Origin: Enoplolaimus lenunculus
Lineage: Eukaryota; Nematoda; Enoplea; Enoplida; Thoracostomopsidae
Direction of reading: 5' to 3'
DNA: 64,000 nucleotides
Assembly (NCBI GenBank): GCA_030248215.1
Contig: JASANG010003934.1
Coordinates: 124,001 to 188,000, forward strand
Positions 41,888 to 63,998 of the stretch are shown here, piece by piece. Within the stretch, counting starts at the first letter, position 1, and each line of letters begins with the position of its first letter. A program made the position numbers and the translations under genes. The notes under the pieces were generated by a model. It saw only the letters and a list, made by a program, of their open reading frames with translations. It did not search any database and had not been told where the DNA came from.

Positions 41888-42240
41888 CAAGAGTCGATGA
41901 TCACTCTTTATAACAAGAGTGTGCAACTGGGAAGATTCTGTGTATTAAACAATGTACCCGGCACGCGTTGCGTTTTTGGCCTACCCTCCCTCATTTGGGG
42001 GGGGGGGTCAATTTTACGTTCATACACGTGTATCCGCCAGCCAACACCTAAAATATAATCGAACCACTTTTCGGTATATGAAAACAGCACATGAATTTCA
42101 GCATCGATGAAGATTTTCACACCCCTCCCCCCAAATATATAAGGGGGTAAGCCAAAAATGCAACGCGCGCTGGGTACATTTTTTTCTACACAGAATGTAC
42201 TCAGTTGCATACTCTTGTTAAAGGGTATCATGCACTCTTG
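41888..42240. mobile_element. TIR element family E, copy 2
   Basis: CAAGAGTCGATGATCACTC and GTATCATGCACTCTTG ends, flanked by ATAAAAG on both sides (41881-41887, 42241-42247). Inner pair ACAAGAGTGTGCAACTGGG and CAGTTGCATACTCTTG; core GCACGCGTTGCGTTTTTGGC with a G run near 41997-42007. Confidence 0.85.
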
Positions 42241-42369
42241 ATAAAAGTGGGATAAAACGTGCATGCATATCGCACAGTGGGTCACCTGGTCCTTACTGGC
42301 AGTTTCCCTAAATTGACACCATAAGGTATGACAGGTAGAATTCTATAAAATGAAGTAATTAATGCAAAC

Positions 42370-42845
42370 GTTTTGATTATGACCCATATTCTCAAATGTG
42401 TATAACAACTATCATCAGTTAGTAATAGGTTTTCAAACTCACAAACTATTAAATTGGTACAGGTGTAGAGCAAATCAAATTCGAAAAATGCGATTTATTT
42501 TGAGTTTCAGCATTTCCTGGCTCGAAAGTTACAAGACCTATCACCAACTCGTAATAGGTGCTACACACATTTGAGAATGCGGGCCTAAGTTTTAAATTTA
42601 GACACAATCAGTCGTGTAATTCTCAAATGTGCATAGCAGTTATCACCAGTTGGTGATAGGTCCTGTAACTTTCTAACCAGTGAATGTTGAGGCTCAAAAT
42701 TCAGCATATTTTTTGCATATGATTTGCGCTACACCTGTTGTTATTTTGAGTTCAGCAACTGCGACAGTTAGTGAGCTTGAAAACCTATTACTAACTGATA
42801 ATAGTTGCTATTCACATTTGAGAATATTGGCCAACATTAAAGAGG
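42370..42845. mobile_element. Foldback element family I (clustered copies)
   Basis: TATTCTCAAATGTGTATAAC and CTATCATCAGTTAGTAATAG blocks recur inverted at 42540-42660 and again near 42790-42830. Several copies or nested halves are packed here. Other copies lie at about 47700-47855, 48165-48215, 48423-48495 and 38415-38450. Confidence 0.65.
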
Positions 42846-43133
42846 TGCGTAAATATTACAATATTCTAAGTTCAGAATGATAGAAACTGTAGTAAAAATA
42901 GAGCCCCCCCCCCCCCCCAAGGGCAAAACTCCCCACCCCCCCACGTAGAAAAATTTTGTTTCATTGCATTGTCAGCGGGCCGCAAACCCCCCTGAACAAC
43001 TGCCAGTGCACGGGACACTAAGCAGGATACTGTAAGCATGCGAGACATTCTTGTCCTGGTGCATATGCAATAAATGCAATGCACATTGTGTTGTACAGTC
43101 GACACATAAAGTCGACGAAAAATGCAGTTGGAC

Positions 43134-43370
43134 AGGCGGGCGAGCTACGTGACGCAGTGGTAGAGTGCTCGCTTAAGATTCCATAGGCTGAAAGTTCGAT
43201 CCCCGCTCTAGTCCGCTTTTCCACCTGCTTGGTAGAAAGGTCAGATGTTCCGGCTCCTACCTAGACTGATACGAGTTATGATCCCTCAGCTCGTAATCCT
43301 AAGTAAACTTATTATTGGACACTTATATTTGAGTTAAGTAAATGTGATTTGTGATTTTCTGGCCTAGTAT
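43134..43370 (+). repeat. tRNA-derived SINE-like segment
   Basis: Box A-like TGACGCAGTGGTAGAGTGC at 43150-43168 and box B-like AAGTTCGATCCCC at 43191-43203 have tRNA spacing. The acceptor stem does not pair well, and the segment continues into a non-tRNA body (GATACGAGTTATGATCCCTC). This fits a SINE or tRNA relic rather than a working tRNA gene. Confidence 0.55.
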
Positions 43371-43490
43371 GATAACCGTTGAATGCTGTAGAGGGGTTAG
43401 AAATAGCAGCCCCCATCTTGATTACGTTCCTTTCCAATTTCTGACAGTTTCAGGATGTCGGTTTCTATAACAGAACGTTATAGAACGTTT

Positions 43491-43645
43491 GACCCATGTA
43501 TAGAACAGAGCCGGATCGTTTTCCGGAAGGGGTAAAATAGAGTCTGTTTAAGTTTTAGACTAATTTTTTCGCTTAGGCTTAGGCTTAGGCTTAGACTTAT
43601 TCTTATGCTCATACTACTGTTCCGGCCCTGTTCTATACATGTGCC
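43491..43645 (+). mobile_element. TIR element family G1, short core
   Basis: GACCCATGTATAGAACAGAG and CCTGTTCTATACATGTGCC ends. Flanks GAACGTTT and AAACGTTT match 7 of 8. Core GCTTAGGCTTAGGCTTAGGC, then decaying. Confidence 0.87.
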
Positions 43646-43888
43646 AAACGTTTTAACACCTTGACAATGTATTTATAAGTGAATACTGTACTTGTAAAAC
43701 AACTGAAAAGTTCCTTAGACATTTCAGTTGCGTACGGGCGAAAGTAAAAATATGCCTTGGTTCCAAAATAAATACTTATTAACTATTTTAGCAACGATTA
43801 AAACATCAGTTTAATAAGCATATTTCTAGCTTAAATAACGGAAGCATGAAGATTCGCAATAAGAAACGGTTACTTTTGACGTAGCCTT

Positions 43889-44114
43889 CACTGTAAATTC
43901 CATTGAGTAGATTAATCAATTCAGCTAGCGAGTTGGTTACTTCTGAATTAATATCAGTAAACATTAACTTACTCTGAGTTGAGTTGACTATGGGTGAATT
44001 GTTTAACTCAGAATGAATTGAATCAACTCAAAATTCTGAGTTCTGATAGTCCTCAGTCTGACTGAGTGATTCAACTCATTCTGAGTTAAAATTAAATCAC
44101 TGAAATTTACAGTG
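43889..44114. mobile_element. TIR element family F
   Basis: CACTGTAAATTCCATTGA and TCACTGAAATTTACAGTG ends. The interior is rich in short ACTCAGAATGA / TCATTCTGAGTT and GAGTTGAGTTGA palindromic motifs. A related segment starts at 46190. Confidence 0.78.
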
Positions 44115-44151
44115 TTGGTGCAAGCACTGTTATAGTTCTACAATGTGAATC

Positions 44152-44376
44152 GGCCCATGTTACTTTAAGGGGCGTCCAGGTTTCTGATGGGTCTATAAAA
44201 GAGTAGGTTTAGATTCTGACTACATTTTTTGCTTATGCTTTAGGCTTAGGTTGATGCTTAGGAGCACATTTTTGCAACGCTTACGCTTAGGCTTAGGAAC
44301 ACATTTTTGCAACCCTTAGGCGTAGGCTTAGGAATACGTTCAATCTACTGTTACGCCCCTAAAAGTAACATTGGCC
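44152..44376 (+). mobile_element. TIR element family G2 with TTAGGC core and perfect target duplication
   Basis: GGCCCATGTTACTTTAAGGG and CCCCTAAAAGTAACATTGGCC ends; the 8-bp duplication TGTGAATC lies directly outside both. Interior units GGAACACATTTTTGCAAC alternate with CTTAGGCTTAGG. Confidence 0.92.
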
Positions 44377-44460
44377 TGTGAATCTATATATAATTTAAGT
44401 ATTAATGAAATAAGCACAAAGTATCATTTCAATTATTGTTTCCTTGAATTTTAATAAAGT

Positions 44461-55395
<10,935 letters not shown>

Positions 55396-55513
55396 TATGG
55401 TGGCAATTAATCAAAACTTTAAAAAGTTAACTAAATTAGTACCCTGGAATCGCAGATTTCAAACTTGAACAACCTAACATCGCTTTCACCTGATATGGGT
55501 CCCAACTGGTACC

Positions 55514-55896
55514 GGCCCATGTATAGAACAGGGCCAGAACAGTAGCATGAGCATATTTCTAAGCCTACGCCTAAGCCTACGCCTAAGCCCAAGCGTATGA
55601 ATGAGCCTATTCCTAAGTCTAAGCCTAAGCGTATGAATCAGCCTATTCCTGAGTCTAAGCCTAAGCGTATGGATGAGCCTATTCCTAAGTCTAAGCCTAA
55701 GCGTATGAATGAGCCTATTCCTAAGTCTAAGCCTAAGCGTATGGATGAGCCTATTCCTAAGTCTAAGCCTAAGCGTATGGATGAGCCTATTCTTAAGCCT
55801 AAGCCTAAGCCTAAGCAAAAAAATTAGTTTAAAGCTTAAACTGACTCTATTATATCCCCTCCGGAAAACGATCCTACCCTGTTCTATACATGGGCC
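55514..55896 (-). mobile_element. TIR element family G1, inverse, long higher-order array
   Basis: GGCCCATGTATAGAACAGGG and CCTGTTCTATACATGGGCC ends; flanks CTGGTACC and GTGGTGCC match 6 of 8. About seven units of GCGTATGGATGAGCCTATTC plus CTAAGTCTAAGCCTAA, of roughly 36 bp. Confidence 0.9.
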
Positions 55897-55974
55897 GTGG
55901 TGCCTATGAAATCCCAACAAGACCTAACTATCACTAACTAGTGACAGATACTAAACACATTTAAGCATACCATT

Positions 55975-56510
55975 GGAGCATCCACGTTATAACGCTTGCG
56001 CAGATGCAAAAAAAATGTCCAGTTTACCCCTACAAAGAGAGTACGTTTTACAATTGTAGCTAGAGTGTCTGGACATAAATAATGGTGTGCTTAGATAGTG
56101 GTGTTTGTCCGCAGTCTGTCGTAAGGGACTCGGACAAAACACGTGGCGTTTTTGGGCTGTACGGACATTTTAAGGTATGTGCAGTAATGCAGATATTGTT
56201 ATAGCGTTTTATTTGAAATGTGTGAAGTTTGCGTATATACACGCACACAGTTTTGTTTAAATAGTCCCTTCGGAGGGACTCAGTAAATCTGTACACTGTG
56301 CATATGGCATAGGGACAAAAACATGTTATTGCCGTAAGGTTAAGACAAATATAAGCTTCCAAACTGGCTATGTTTATTGTCGGTACTCTGTAAGGATAAG
56401 TTATTCGCGTAAGACCTACTGTCTTAGCCCACTCTGTTCACACAACGTTGATCATCGGAGGGACAGGACAATTTTTTACTTTTTCGCGAGCGTTATAACG
56501 TGGATGCTCC
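55975..56510. mobile_element. TIR element family L
   Basis: GGAGCATCCACGTTATAACG and CGTTATAACGTGGATGCTCC are perfect 20-bp inverted ends. The interior carries GTAAGGGACTCGGACAAAAC and CCCTTCGGAGGGACTC motifs. No coding frame. Confidence 0.82.
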
Positions 56511-56582
56511 ACATCAAACCTTCCTGCGCAACGTGAACCCCATTTAAAGATACTGCACAAAAGTAATACTTGTTTAAACTTC

Positions 56583-57257
56583 GGTCCACGTAAAGATCTG
56601 GGGCGGAACGTTTTCTTGCGGGACTACAATAGCAAAACCTTAAAGTTTTAGACCATTTTTTGCGTAGGTTCAGACTTACATATAAGCTTATTTTAACGCT
56701 TAGCTTAGGCTTAGGAATATGCTTATACTTCAGCTACAGCCCTGTTTCATACATTGGACAAAACTTCTTATAGTTCTTACAAAATACCACTATCTTTTAT
56801 AATTGCCTGGGATGGATGCGATAAAATCCAAACCGCTCCAGTACAATGAATAACAAACAGAAATTCTATTACATCTGGTGCAGTACACATACGCTGCTGG
56901 TTTACTTTGTTTGCCATATTCCCACTTTATCTAAGTATTGAAGTCCATTAACTGTTAGAAATAATACAAAATAAACTGCTAAGCGTTTAAGGATTGTGAA
57001 CAATACGACGCTATCTTCTTAAGCTTTTCATAAACGTTTCAACATTTGGCCCGAATGTAAAGATCAGTGGCGGAACGTTTTTCTGTGGGACTAAGAAAAG
57101 AGTAAGCTTAAGCTTCAGCCTAATTTTTTTTGCTTGGCTTAGGCTTAGGAATAAACTCATTCTTACGCTTAGGCTTAGGCTTACGCTAAGGCTTAGGCTT
57201 AGGCTTAGGAATATGTTTTTATAATACAGTTCCGCCCCTGTTCTGTTTACATTGGCC
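56583..57257 (+). mobile_element. Two G3 elements (56583-56760 and 57049-57257)
   Basis: The first has TCCACGTAAAGATCTGGGGC and CCCTGTTTCATACATTGGAC with a decayed core. The second has GGCCCGAATGTAAAGATCAG and CTGTTTACATTGGCC; its flanks CAACATTT and CAACGTTT match 7 of 8, and it has GCTTAGGCTTAGGCTTAGG arrays. The spacer between them shows no gene. Confidence 0.75.
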
Positions 57258-58105
57258 CAACGTTTGAACAAGACCGTTTCGTACACAACTAACAACTCTG
57301 CACTAATCTGTACAGTCAACAAATATAAATTTTAGGTTTCCAGTCCGGAAACTATTAATACAAAAAGTATATGAATAAAGCTAACAGATATAATAAAAGC
57401 TTTTAATGTTCAGCAGCGTCAGACAAAGTTAAATTCGAAAGGATCGGAGTTTAGGAAACGGCTCAAATATTGCGTCTTAGAACTAAAATTAGCAATTTTT
57501 GCTAACAGTGTTTTAGTGAGACAGTGGTCTTTTCCTAACAATAATGAATTTACATAGGGAGACAGCGCCTTCTGAAACACTGCAATTTCAATACAATTTT
57601 TATTTGAACACATTTTGATTGGTGCGAGGCATGGCAATCAGAGTGCGACCGGAATTTTATAATACCGGAACCGGAAAGTTAAAGAAAATGCCGTAACCGG
57701 AGCCGGAACTGGAAAACAAAATATATTTGCTACCGAAAAGTATTGATGATCAGTCTCAATTATTGCGCTATGTTATGTGAGTTGAGTTTAGTTTACTTCG
57801 ATCCAAAACTGTTAACCTTTGTTTTAAGCCTAAGTTATGCCAAAATTGGGTCCATGTTAGATTTAGGAGCGTCCCGTTTTCTCGCACAACTGTAATAGAG
57901 TCGGATAAGATTTTTGTGTTGGCATTAAGGCTTAGGCTGAGGATTGACACATATTTTTACGCTTCGGTTTAGGCTTACAAATATGCTCAATCACGGCAGT
58001 AAAAGTAACATTGGCCCAAAACTTTATAATTTCAAAAGAGTATCTATCAGAGGGAAAGATTATATAGAATAGCATGCATACTGCATCATATATATTATGG
58101 GTTAT
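57258..58105. other. Intergenic spacer with element relics
   Basis: 57642-57720 is a half of family B (GTGCGACCGGAATTT, ACCGGAACCGGAAAG). 57850-58016 is a decayed G-type copy whose left looks G3-like and right G2-like (AAAAGTAACATTGGCC). No gene supported. Confidence 0.5.
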
Positions 58106-58444
58106 ACCAAGAGTGGATGATTACTCTTAATAACAAGAGTGTGCAACTGGGTACATTCTGTGTATTGAAGAATGTACCTGGCACGCGTTGCGTTTTTGGC
58201 CTACCCCCTTGTTTAGGGGTCTGTATGCAGGTTTGTATCGTAGTAATGCTAGGAGCAAATTGTAACCCCCTTGTTTAAGGGGGGTAGGTGTACTGAAGCA
58301 TACTTTATTGTTAATCTCTTGCTTAAACCCCCCCTGATTGAGGGGGGTCGAACAAAAATGCAACGCGTGCTGGTACATTTAGTACCATGCACAGCCCAAG
58401 CAGTTACACAGTCTTCTGCAAGGTGGATATCATCCACTCTTGGT
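58106..58444. mobile_element. TIR element family E, copy 3
   Basis: ACCAAGAGTGGATGAT and ATCATCCACTCTTGGT are perfect inverted ends. The inner ACAAGAGTGTGCAACTGGG, GCACGCGTTGCGTTTTTGGC, and CCCCTTGTTTA / TGATTGAGGGG blocks match copies 1 and 2. Confidence 0.9.
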
Positions 58445-59277
58445 CATACTTAACTAAGCTAGAACTGTGATTTAATGTGTAAATATAGGCCAATGTTCAT
58501 TTGAATTAAGCTACGCCACTTCAACCTGATGCAGGTGACGTCATATTTACCTGTATTTTGTTCAATGACGATTAGATGAGCAAAGTTGTTCCAGTTACCC
58601 ATGAACACGGCCGCCGAGCATGGGGGGGCTAATAGGGCTATAACCCACCCACTGTTTTCTGACTAAACTCATGCGGTTACTGCACTTTTCCGACGGTTTG
58701 ATCTTAGAACCACTCACAACCAGGGTGCATTCTTAATTTTTATTTCAATTCAAACAATTACACCGTATTTGTAATGAAAAATTGCGAGTTATGTTCGTAA
58801 TTTTTCGCTAATTTTAAGTACAAAATTACAAAATTAGCAAAATTTCCGGTATTTCTATAACGAAAACAGACTCCGATTTTTACCGTCAACGCAAGCGGAT
58901 ATGAGATTACACATTGCTTGACTCTGAAGTTTTAAAGTTAATTTTCATTATTTTATAAGAGCCGATTGAGTAGATTACAGCCTACATATTTGGTAGCAAA
59001 ATTTTTAATCTGCTGGAAGTAGTCAGCCATTCATGGTTTGGTCGACGCTTCGTGGCTCCTGCAGATGAAACCCTGTAATTTGCAATTGATTGGCGGAAAG
59101 GGCAAAAAAATCAATTTTTGCTTGTATTAGGGATACTTTGTTTGTCGAAGATACCAGTCATATCCCTGCTGAAAGTATGTAAACTATGCGAGCAAGTGGG
59201 GGCTTCCTTGAATCCGTGAAACTCGTAAGTTGATACATTTTCGGTTTTGCAGTTGTCTCGAACTACACGGACATGGT
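58445..59277. other. Intergenic spacer with a family P relic
   Basis: About 58720-58915 has CAGGGTGCATTCTTAATTTT, TTCTATAACGAAAACAG and GCGGATATGAGATTACAC, a family P copy. The rest shows nothing recognisable. Confidence 0.45.
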
Positions 59278-59472
59278 GGCCCATGTATAGAACAGGGCCG
59301 GATCGTTTTCCGGAGGGGCTATAATAGAGTCAGTTTAAGATTTAGACTATTTTTTGCTTAGGCTTAGGCTTAGGTTTAGGCTTAGAAATTGGCTCATCCA
59401 TTGGCTTAGGCTTAGGCTTAGGCTTGGGAATATGATTATACTACTGTTCCGGCCCTGTTCTATGCTTGGGCC
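59278..59472 (+). mobile_element. TIR element family G1
   Basis: GGCCCATGTATAGAACAGGG and CCTGTTCTATGCTTGGGCC ends; core GCTTAGGCTTAGG with CTCATCCATTGGC spacer. No clear target duplication. Confidence 0.87.
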
Positions 59473-59779
59473 GTTTGGGACTCAAAATGGTGACCCCCGT
59501 ATGTTAACGCAAAATTTTTTAACACCCGAAGGCGAGGTTCGAACCTTGATCAAAGTTTTTAAAATTCAAAGTTGGATGTGCAACAAATCAGGGAAGATCA
59601 TGAAAAGCTCAAATACGCAAAAGTTTTCAAAATCCAATCATTTTTGGGCAAACGTCGGCTGGGTGATAACCTAACAATTTTGGTTTTGATTTTAATCTTC
59701 ATTACTATCCGTTTCCGTTGTTTTGACTATTCGTTTACATTGGTCGAGCTTACAGATACTAAACTTAAGCAACATACAA

Positions 59780-59955
59780 GGCCCGTAGCCAGCTGATCTT
59801 GCAAGGGGGGGGGGCTAAAACAATTTTCAGGAGGGGCATTCAAGTGTTTTAATGAGTTACAAGCAAGATTGAAACTTGTCTAGGGGGTGCAAAATTTTTC
59901 CAGGACAAGGGGAGAGCCACCCCTGCCCCCGCCCCCTTGGTTACGAGCCCGCTAA
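59780..59955. mobile_element. TIR element family O, copy 1
   Basis: GGCCCGTAGCCAGCTGATC faces TTGGTTACGAGCCCGC; the inside has G and C runs and CATTCAAGTGTTTTAATGAG, matching 61212-61369 in inverse orientation. Confidence 0.6.
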
Positions 59956-60271
59956 CCTAGCAACAAACACTGACATTCTCAACGTGAAATTGAACAAAAA
60001 CAGCGAAAAATATTCCTTACAACGAATTTTTAAAGAAAAACCAAATAATCAAAGCTAAAAAACGACAATTTGTACAAAATAGAATAGTAAAAATTCTCAA
60101 AAACAACCAAATAAACACACAAAATGGAAATTTTTACAACACAAACACGTACTCTTTTCTTTATCAACTGCAATTTATGCGTGTAAATTTTGCGTTTTGC
60201 AGTGAAAGTTCTGTAAATCAACAACAGAGAACCGTTGCGTTGTTGTGTTGATGGTAGTTTATTAACTGGAC

Positions 60272-60472
60272 GGCCAATATTTACTTTAAGGGGCGTAACG
60301 GTAGATTAAGCGTATTCCTAAACCTAAGCCTAAAGCCTAAGCGTTACCAAAATGTGTTCCTAAGCCTATTAAGCTTAAGCCTAAGCCTAAGCAAAAAATG
60401 TAATCTAGAATGTAAACTTACTCGTTTATGGACCTACCTGAAACCTGGACGCTACTTAATGTAACATGGGCC
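60272..60472 (-). mobile_element. TIR element family G2, inverse
   Basis: GGCCAATATTTACTTTAAGG and CTACTTAATGTAACATGGGCC ends. Core CCTAAGCCTAAAGCC and CCAAAATGTGTTCCTAAGCC. Flanks AACTGGAC and AACTTGAT match weakly. Confidence 0.82.
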
Positions 60473-60517
60473 AACTTGATGAAACCGGCTCAATAGTACT
60501 ACAATAGACACTGGCGG

Positions 60518-60639
60518 ACGTCCATGTATAGAACAGGGCCGGATCGTTTTCCGGAAGGTCTATAATGGCTTAAGCTTAGGCTTAGAAATAGGCTCATCCA
60601 TACGCTTAGGCTTAGGCTTAGGGTTCTATACATGGGCCC
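60518..60639 (+). mobile_element. TIR element family G1, shortened
   Basis: TCCATGTATAGAACAGGGCC left end, a single CTCATCCATACGCTTAGGC unit, and TTCTATACATGGGCC right end directly after the core. Confidence 0.75.
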
Positions 60640-61211
60640 TAGCGGATGCAGAGGGGCTTGGGAGGCGTACACTTCTCCATCAGAAATTTTTCGTATTAAA
60701 ATGGTAATGTACCTACCATACAAATTTTTTCCCTCAGAAAATTTCTTGTAAAAACAATTTTTCACGCAGAATTTGCTTGTAATAAAATGGTAATGTTACT
60801 AACTTACAATTTATCGACCTCAGAAAAATTTTTGGTGGTAAAATGATAAGGTTCCTATCTTACAAGTTTTGCGTTTGTGAACATTTGCCAGCCCGCCCCC
60901 ACCCCCGTCAGAAAGTTTTGGATCCGCCTCTGGCAGTAGAAAACGATTTATTTATCTTAAATTTTAGCTGTGGTGTTTCTTTTAAATTTCAAACAATCAT
61001 CAATAAATTTTGAAAAATTCTATTTTGTATTGTAAAACAGTTATTAAACCAGTATTTTACAAGATTTTTAATTCGCGCTGTACTGATAAACGACTCAAAT
61101 TTTTCAAAATATATCGCATTTAAATTCAATTTAAGCCTTTTGTACGGGTAGATTTCTCCTTCACAAGCTTAAGCTTACTACAAGGTCGCTTCCGTTATTG
61201 CCCAAGACCCC
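60640..61211. other. Intergenic spacer with a short diverged repeat
   Basis: 60665-60860 holds three diverged copies of a CAGAAAATTTCTTGTAATAA / AAATGGTAATGTTACTA block of about 65 bp. No gene seen. Confidence 0.5.
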
Positions 61212-61369
61212 GGCCCGTAGTCGAGGGGGGAGCAGGGGAGCTCAGCCCCCCTGGAAAAATTTTGGGCCCATTAAAGATTTCAACCTTGCTTTTAACTCAT
61301 TGAAAACCCTTGAATGCCCTCCTGGAAAATTTCCAGCCCCCCTAACAAGGTGAGCTGGCTACGTGCCTG
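61212..61369. mobile_element. TIR element family O, copy 2
   Basis: GGCCCGTAGTCGAGGGGGG and GTGAGCTGGCTACGTGCC ends with inverted CCCCCCTGGAAAA and CTGGAAAATTTCCAGCC blocks. Confidence 0.65.
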
Positions 61370-61913
61370 CCAAGACCGCGTTTGCCCAAAAATGATTGGA
61401 TTTCGAAAATTTTTGCACATTTGATGTTCTCAACTGAAAATCACTTGGCCACTTTTGTAGTTTCCCCTACACACTACACAAATATTGGAGCAAGACATCT
61501 TTCAGTAACAGCCGTAGTTGGACCTAAACTTTTTTAATCAATTTTATGCCATTTTTCTCTGTGAGTAAACTTCCACACTAATCAATTCATTCTTGAAACA
61601 GCTACAGTCGTTGATAAAGCGCGCTGGAACTATTTTGGCGTACGAGTTACAGGAACGCCTATAGAACGACGGCAGGGCGGTGTTTGTGGGCAATAGGTAG
61701 TACCAAATCCTGTTTAGTGCCCTGCCAAATTGCAGGATGTTCGGGGGCCGGCTGACCACGGATTGCGGCTTTATTTTTTAACTTTGCCACTAATAATCCA
61801 AAAAACCGCTAGTGGAGTTCAGGTTTGCGCAAATACTAAATAAACAAAATTTATTTAAAATTGAAGCTGAAAGAACAACAGTACATTTTTAGAACTTTAT
61901 TTTTCCACAATTA
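61370..61913. other. Intergenic spacer, nothing recognised
   Basis: About 540 bp with no supported gene or repeat end. Confidence 0.4.
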
Positions 61914-62216
61914 AAGCCGCATTCACACGTGCAAGTTTCTGCAGCGAAAACTCGCAGCTGCAACTTGCACGTAATACTTGCAGCTGCAAATATTTTCAAA
62001 GGAACATTCTGATTGACCAATCCAACTGCAGTTGCAACAAATTCAAGCGACACGCAACTGCGTTCACAGGTGCGAATTAAATTGAATAGCATAAATTCCT
62101 GTTAATAATGTGCAGCTGCAAGAACTTGAAATCTACTTTGTAACCATACTTGCACGTGCAATTTGCACGTGCAAGCTTTTGCTGCAAAAACTTACAAGTC
62201 TGTATAAGGTTTTAGC
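61914..62216. mobile_element. Foldback element family J, copy 2
   Basis: GCCGCATTCACACGTGCAAG at the left, ACTTACAAGTCTGTATAAGG at the right; the interior CTCGCAGCTGCAACTTGCAC and CAACTGCGTTCACAGGTGC follows the copy at 40702. Confidence 0.78.
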
Positions 62217-62252
62217 AACATTTAAACGTGTCGTTTTAACCTTTTGCTTAAT

Positions 62253-63006
62253 AATGGCTGGGTTTCTAAAATCCTGCTTAGGTATCACTTGGTACTTAAT
62301 TACGTGCAAAGCAATTACTTAGCCATTTTGTCGTTTTTAAATGCAAACTTAAATTCAGTAAATGCTTAAGCCGCTGACTAAATATGATAGATTACAAATT
62401 AACCTTTCAGGTATACAAACTTTGGTCCAACTGAATTTGGCACTCGTGGTGCCTCCTTAATAAAAATAAAAACTATTACTATTTTATTATCGCAATGGCT
62501 GATATTTGGCGTTTACCTGTTTTGTTAGAAAAGTAAGTATTTAGTTAAGTCAGCGACTTAAGTAATTACTTTAGCATAGCTTAAGTAAATACTTAAGTAA
62601 CTACTTTAGCATAGCTTAAGTAAATGCTTAAGTAATTACTTTAGCATAGCTTAAGTAAATAATTAAGTAATTACTTCAGCATAGCTTAAGTAAATACTTA
62701 AGTAATTACTTTAGCATAGCTTAAGTAAATACTTAAGTAATTGCTTTAGCATAGCTTAAGTAAATTCTTAAGTAATTACTTTAGCGTAGCTTAAGTAAAT
62801 ACTTAAGTAATTACTTTAGCATAGCTTAAGTAAATACTTAAGTAATTACTTTAGCATAGCTTAAGTAAATACTTAAGTAATTACTTTAGCATAGCTTAAG
62901 TAAATACTTAAGTAATTACTTTAGCATAGCTTAAGTAAATACTTAAGTAATTACTTTAGCATAGCTTAAGTAAATACTTAAGTAAGATTTTAGAAACCCA
63001 GCCATT
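62253..63006. mobile_element. TIR element family M filled by a 35-bp satellite
   Basis: Perfect 19-bp inverted ends TGGCTGGGTTTCTAAAATC (62255) and GATTTTAGAAACCCAGCCA (to 63004), extended by AAT/ATT. Between 62530 and 62985 lie about 13 copies of a 35-bp unit made of CTTAAGTAATTACTTTAGCA plus TAGCTTAAGTAAATA. The left 270 bp is non-repetitive. Confidence 0.88.
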
Positions 63007-63490
63007 GACCCTTGTCAACACATCTTTGAATATCATTTAAGCTGCCCGATGTCTCCTGCATCACCTATGGCTTTGTAATCTGTAATAGTTCAACCCTTCT
63101 ATTTCGATAAATACGAAGCCTAAATTGTTATTTGATACACTTTGCAATTGATATGTTAAATACGTATGTATGGGTATAATTTAGACTAAGATTAATAGTT
63201 CTTTACTGTGCCGGCCGCGGCACGCGGCACATCTAAACGTATTTGGTGCCGTGTGGCGTTGGCGTGCGGCGGCATCCGGCAAATACGGAGCATCCTTAAC
63301 TCTAAAATTATATTAATTTTAAATCCATTCCAGTTACCCTACGGTTTCTTAAACCGCATGGTTTATTCTGGATCCGGACTGATTGTGAGCGTTTATACCC
63401 TAAACCGCGGATGACACGTTTGCAGAAAAAAAATATAATGGAACAACGGGATCAGTTGTTTAATTTCAGTAGCATGCCAATAGTTTTGAC
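63007..63490. other. Intergenic spacer with a small GC-rich foldback
   Basis: 63209-63290 contains GTGCCGGCCGCGGCACG and GTGCCGTGTGGCG with GTGCGGCGGCATCCGGC, a GC-rich inverted block in AT-rich DNA. No gene. Confidence 0.45.
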
Positions 63491-63998
63491 GGCCTATGTA
63501 TAGAACAAGGCCGGATCGTCTTCCGGAGGGCCTATAATAGAGTCAGTTTAAGCTTTAGACTAATTTTTTGCTTAGGCTTAGGCTTAGGCTTAGGAATAGG
63601 CTCATCCATACGCTTAGGCTTATGCTTAGGCTTAGGCTTTGGAATAGGCCCATCTATACGCTTACGCTTAGGCGTAGGCTTAGGCTTAGGAATAGGCTCA
63701 TCCATACGCTTAGGCTTATGCTTTGGCTTAGGCTTTGGAATAGGCCCATCGATACGCTTACGCTTAGGCTTAGGCTTAGGCTTAGGAATAGGCCCATCCA
63801 TACGCTTAGGCTTATGCTTAGGCTTAGGAATAGGCCCATCTATACGCTTACGCTTAGGCTTAGGCTTAGGCTTAGGAATAGGCTCATCCATACGCTTAGG
63901 CTTACTTAGGCTTAGGCTTAGGATTAGGCTCATCCATACACTTCGGCTTAGGCTTAGGCTTAGGCTTGCTATTCCCGCCCTGTTTCATACATGGGCCG
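63491..63998 (+). mobile_element. TIR element family G1, longest single array
   Basis: GGCCTATGTATAGAACAAGG and CCTGTTTCATACATGGGCC ends. Nine or so units join GCTTAGGCTTAGGCTTAGG to AATAGGCTCATCCATACGC or AATAGGCCCATCTATACGC, two spacer types alternating. At 508 bp it is the largest clean G1 copy. The outer duplication cannot be checked because the window ends. Confidence 0.9.

Noticed and set aside
42904-42918. C-rich run as a regulatory quadruplex
   Set aside because: Simple homopolymer runs recur in families E and O and beside them; no independent support for function.
43134-43210. Functional tRNA gene
   Set aside because: Boxes A and B are present but the acceptor stem does not pair, and the sequence extends like a SINE.
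62530-62985. CRISPR-like or centromeric array
   Set aside because: Only about 13 contiguous 35-bp units, enclosed by TIRs; no spacers and too short for a centromere.
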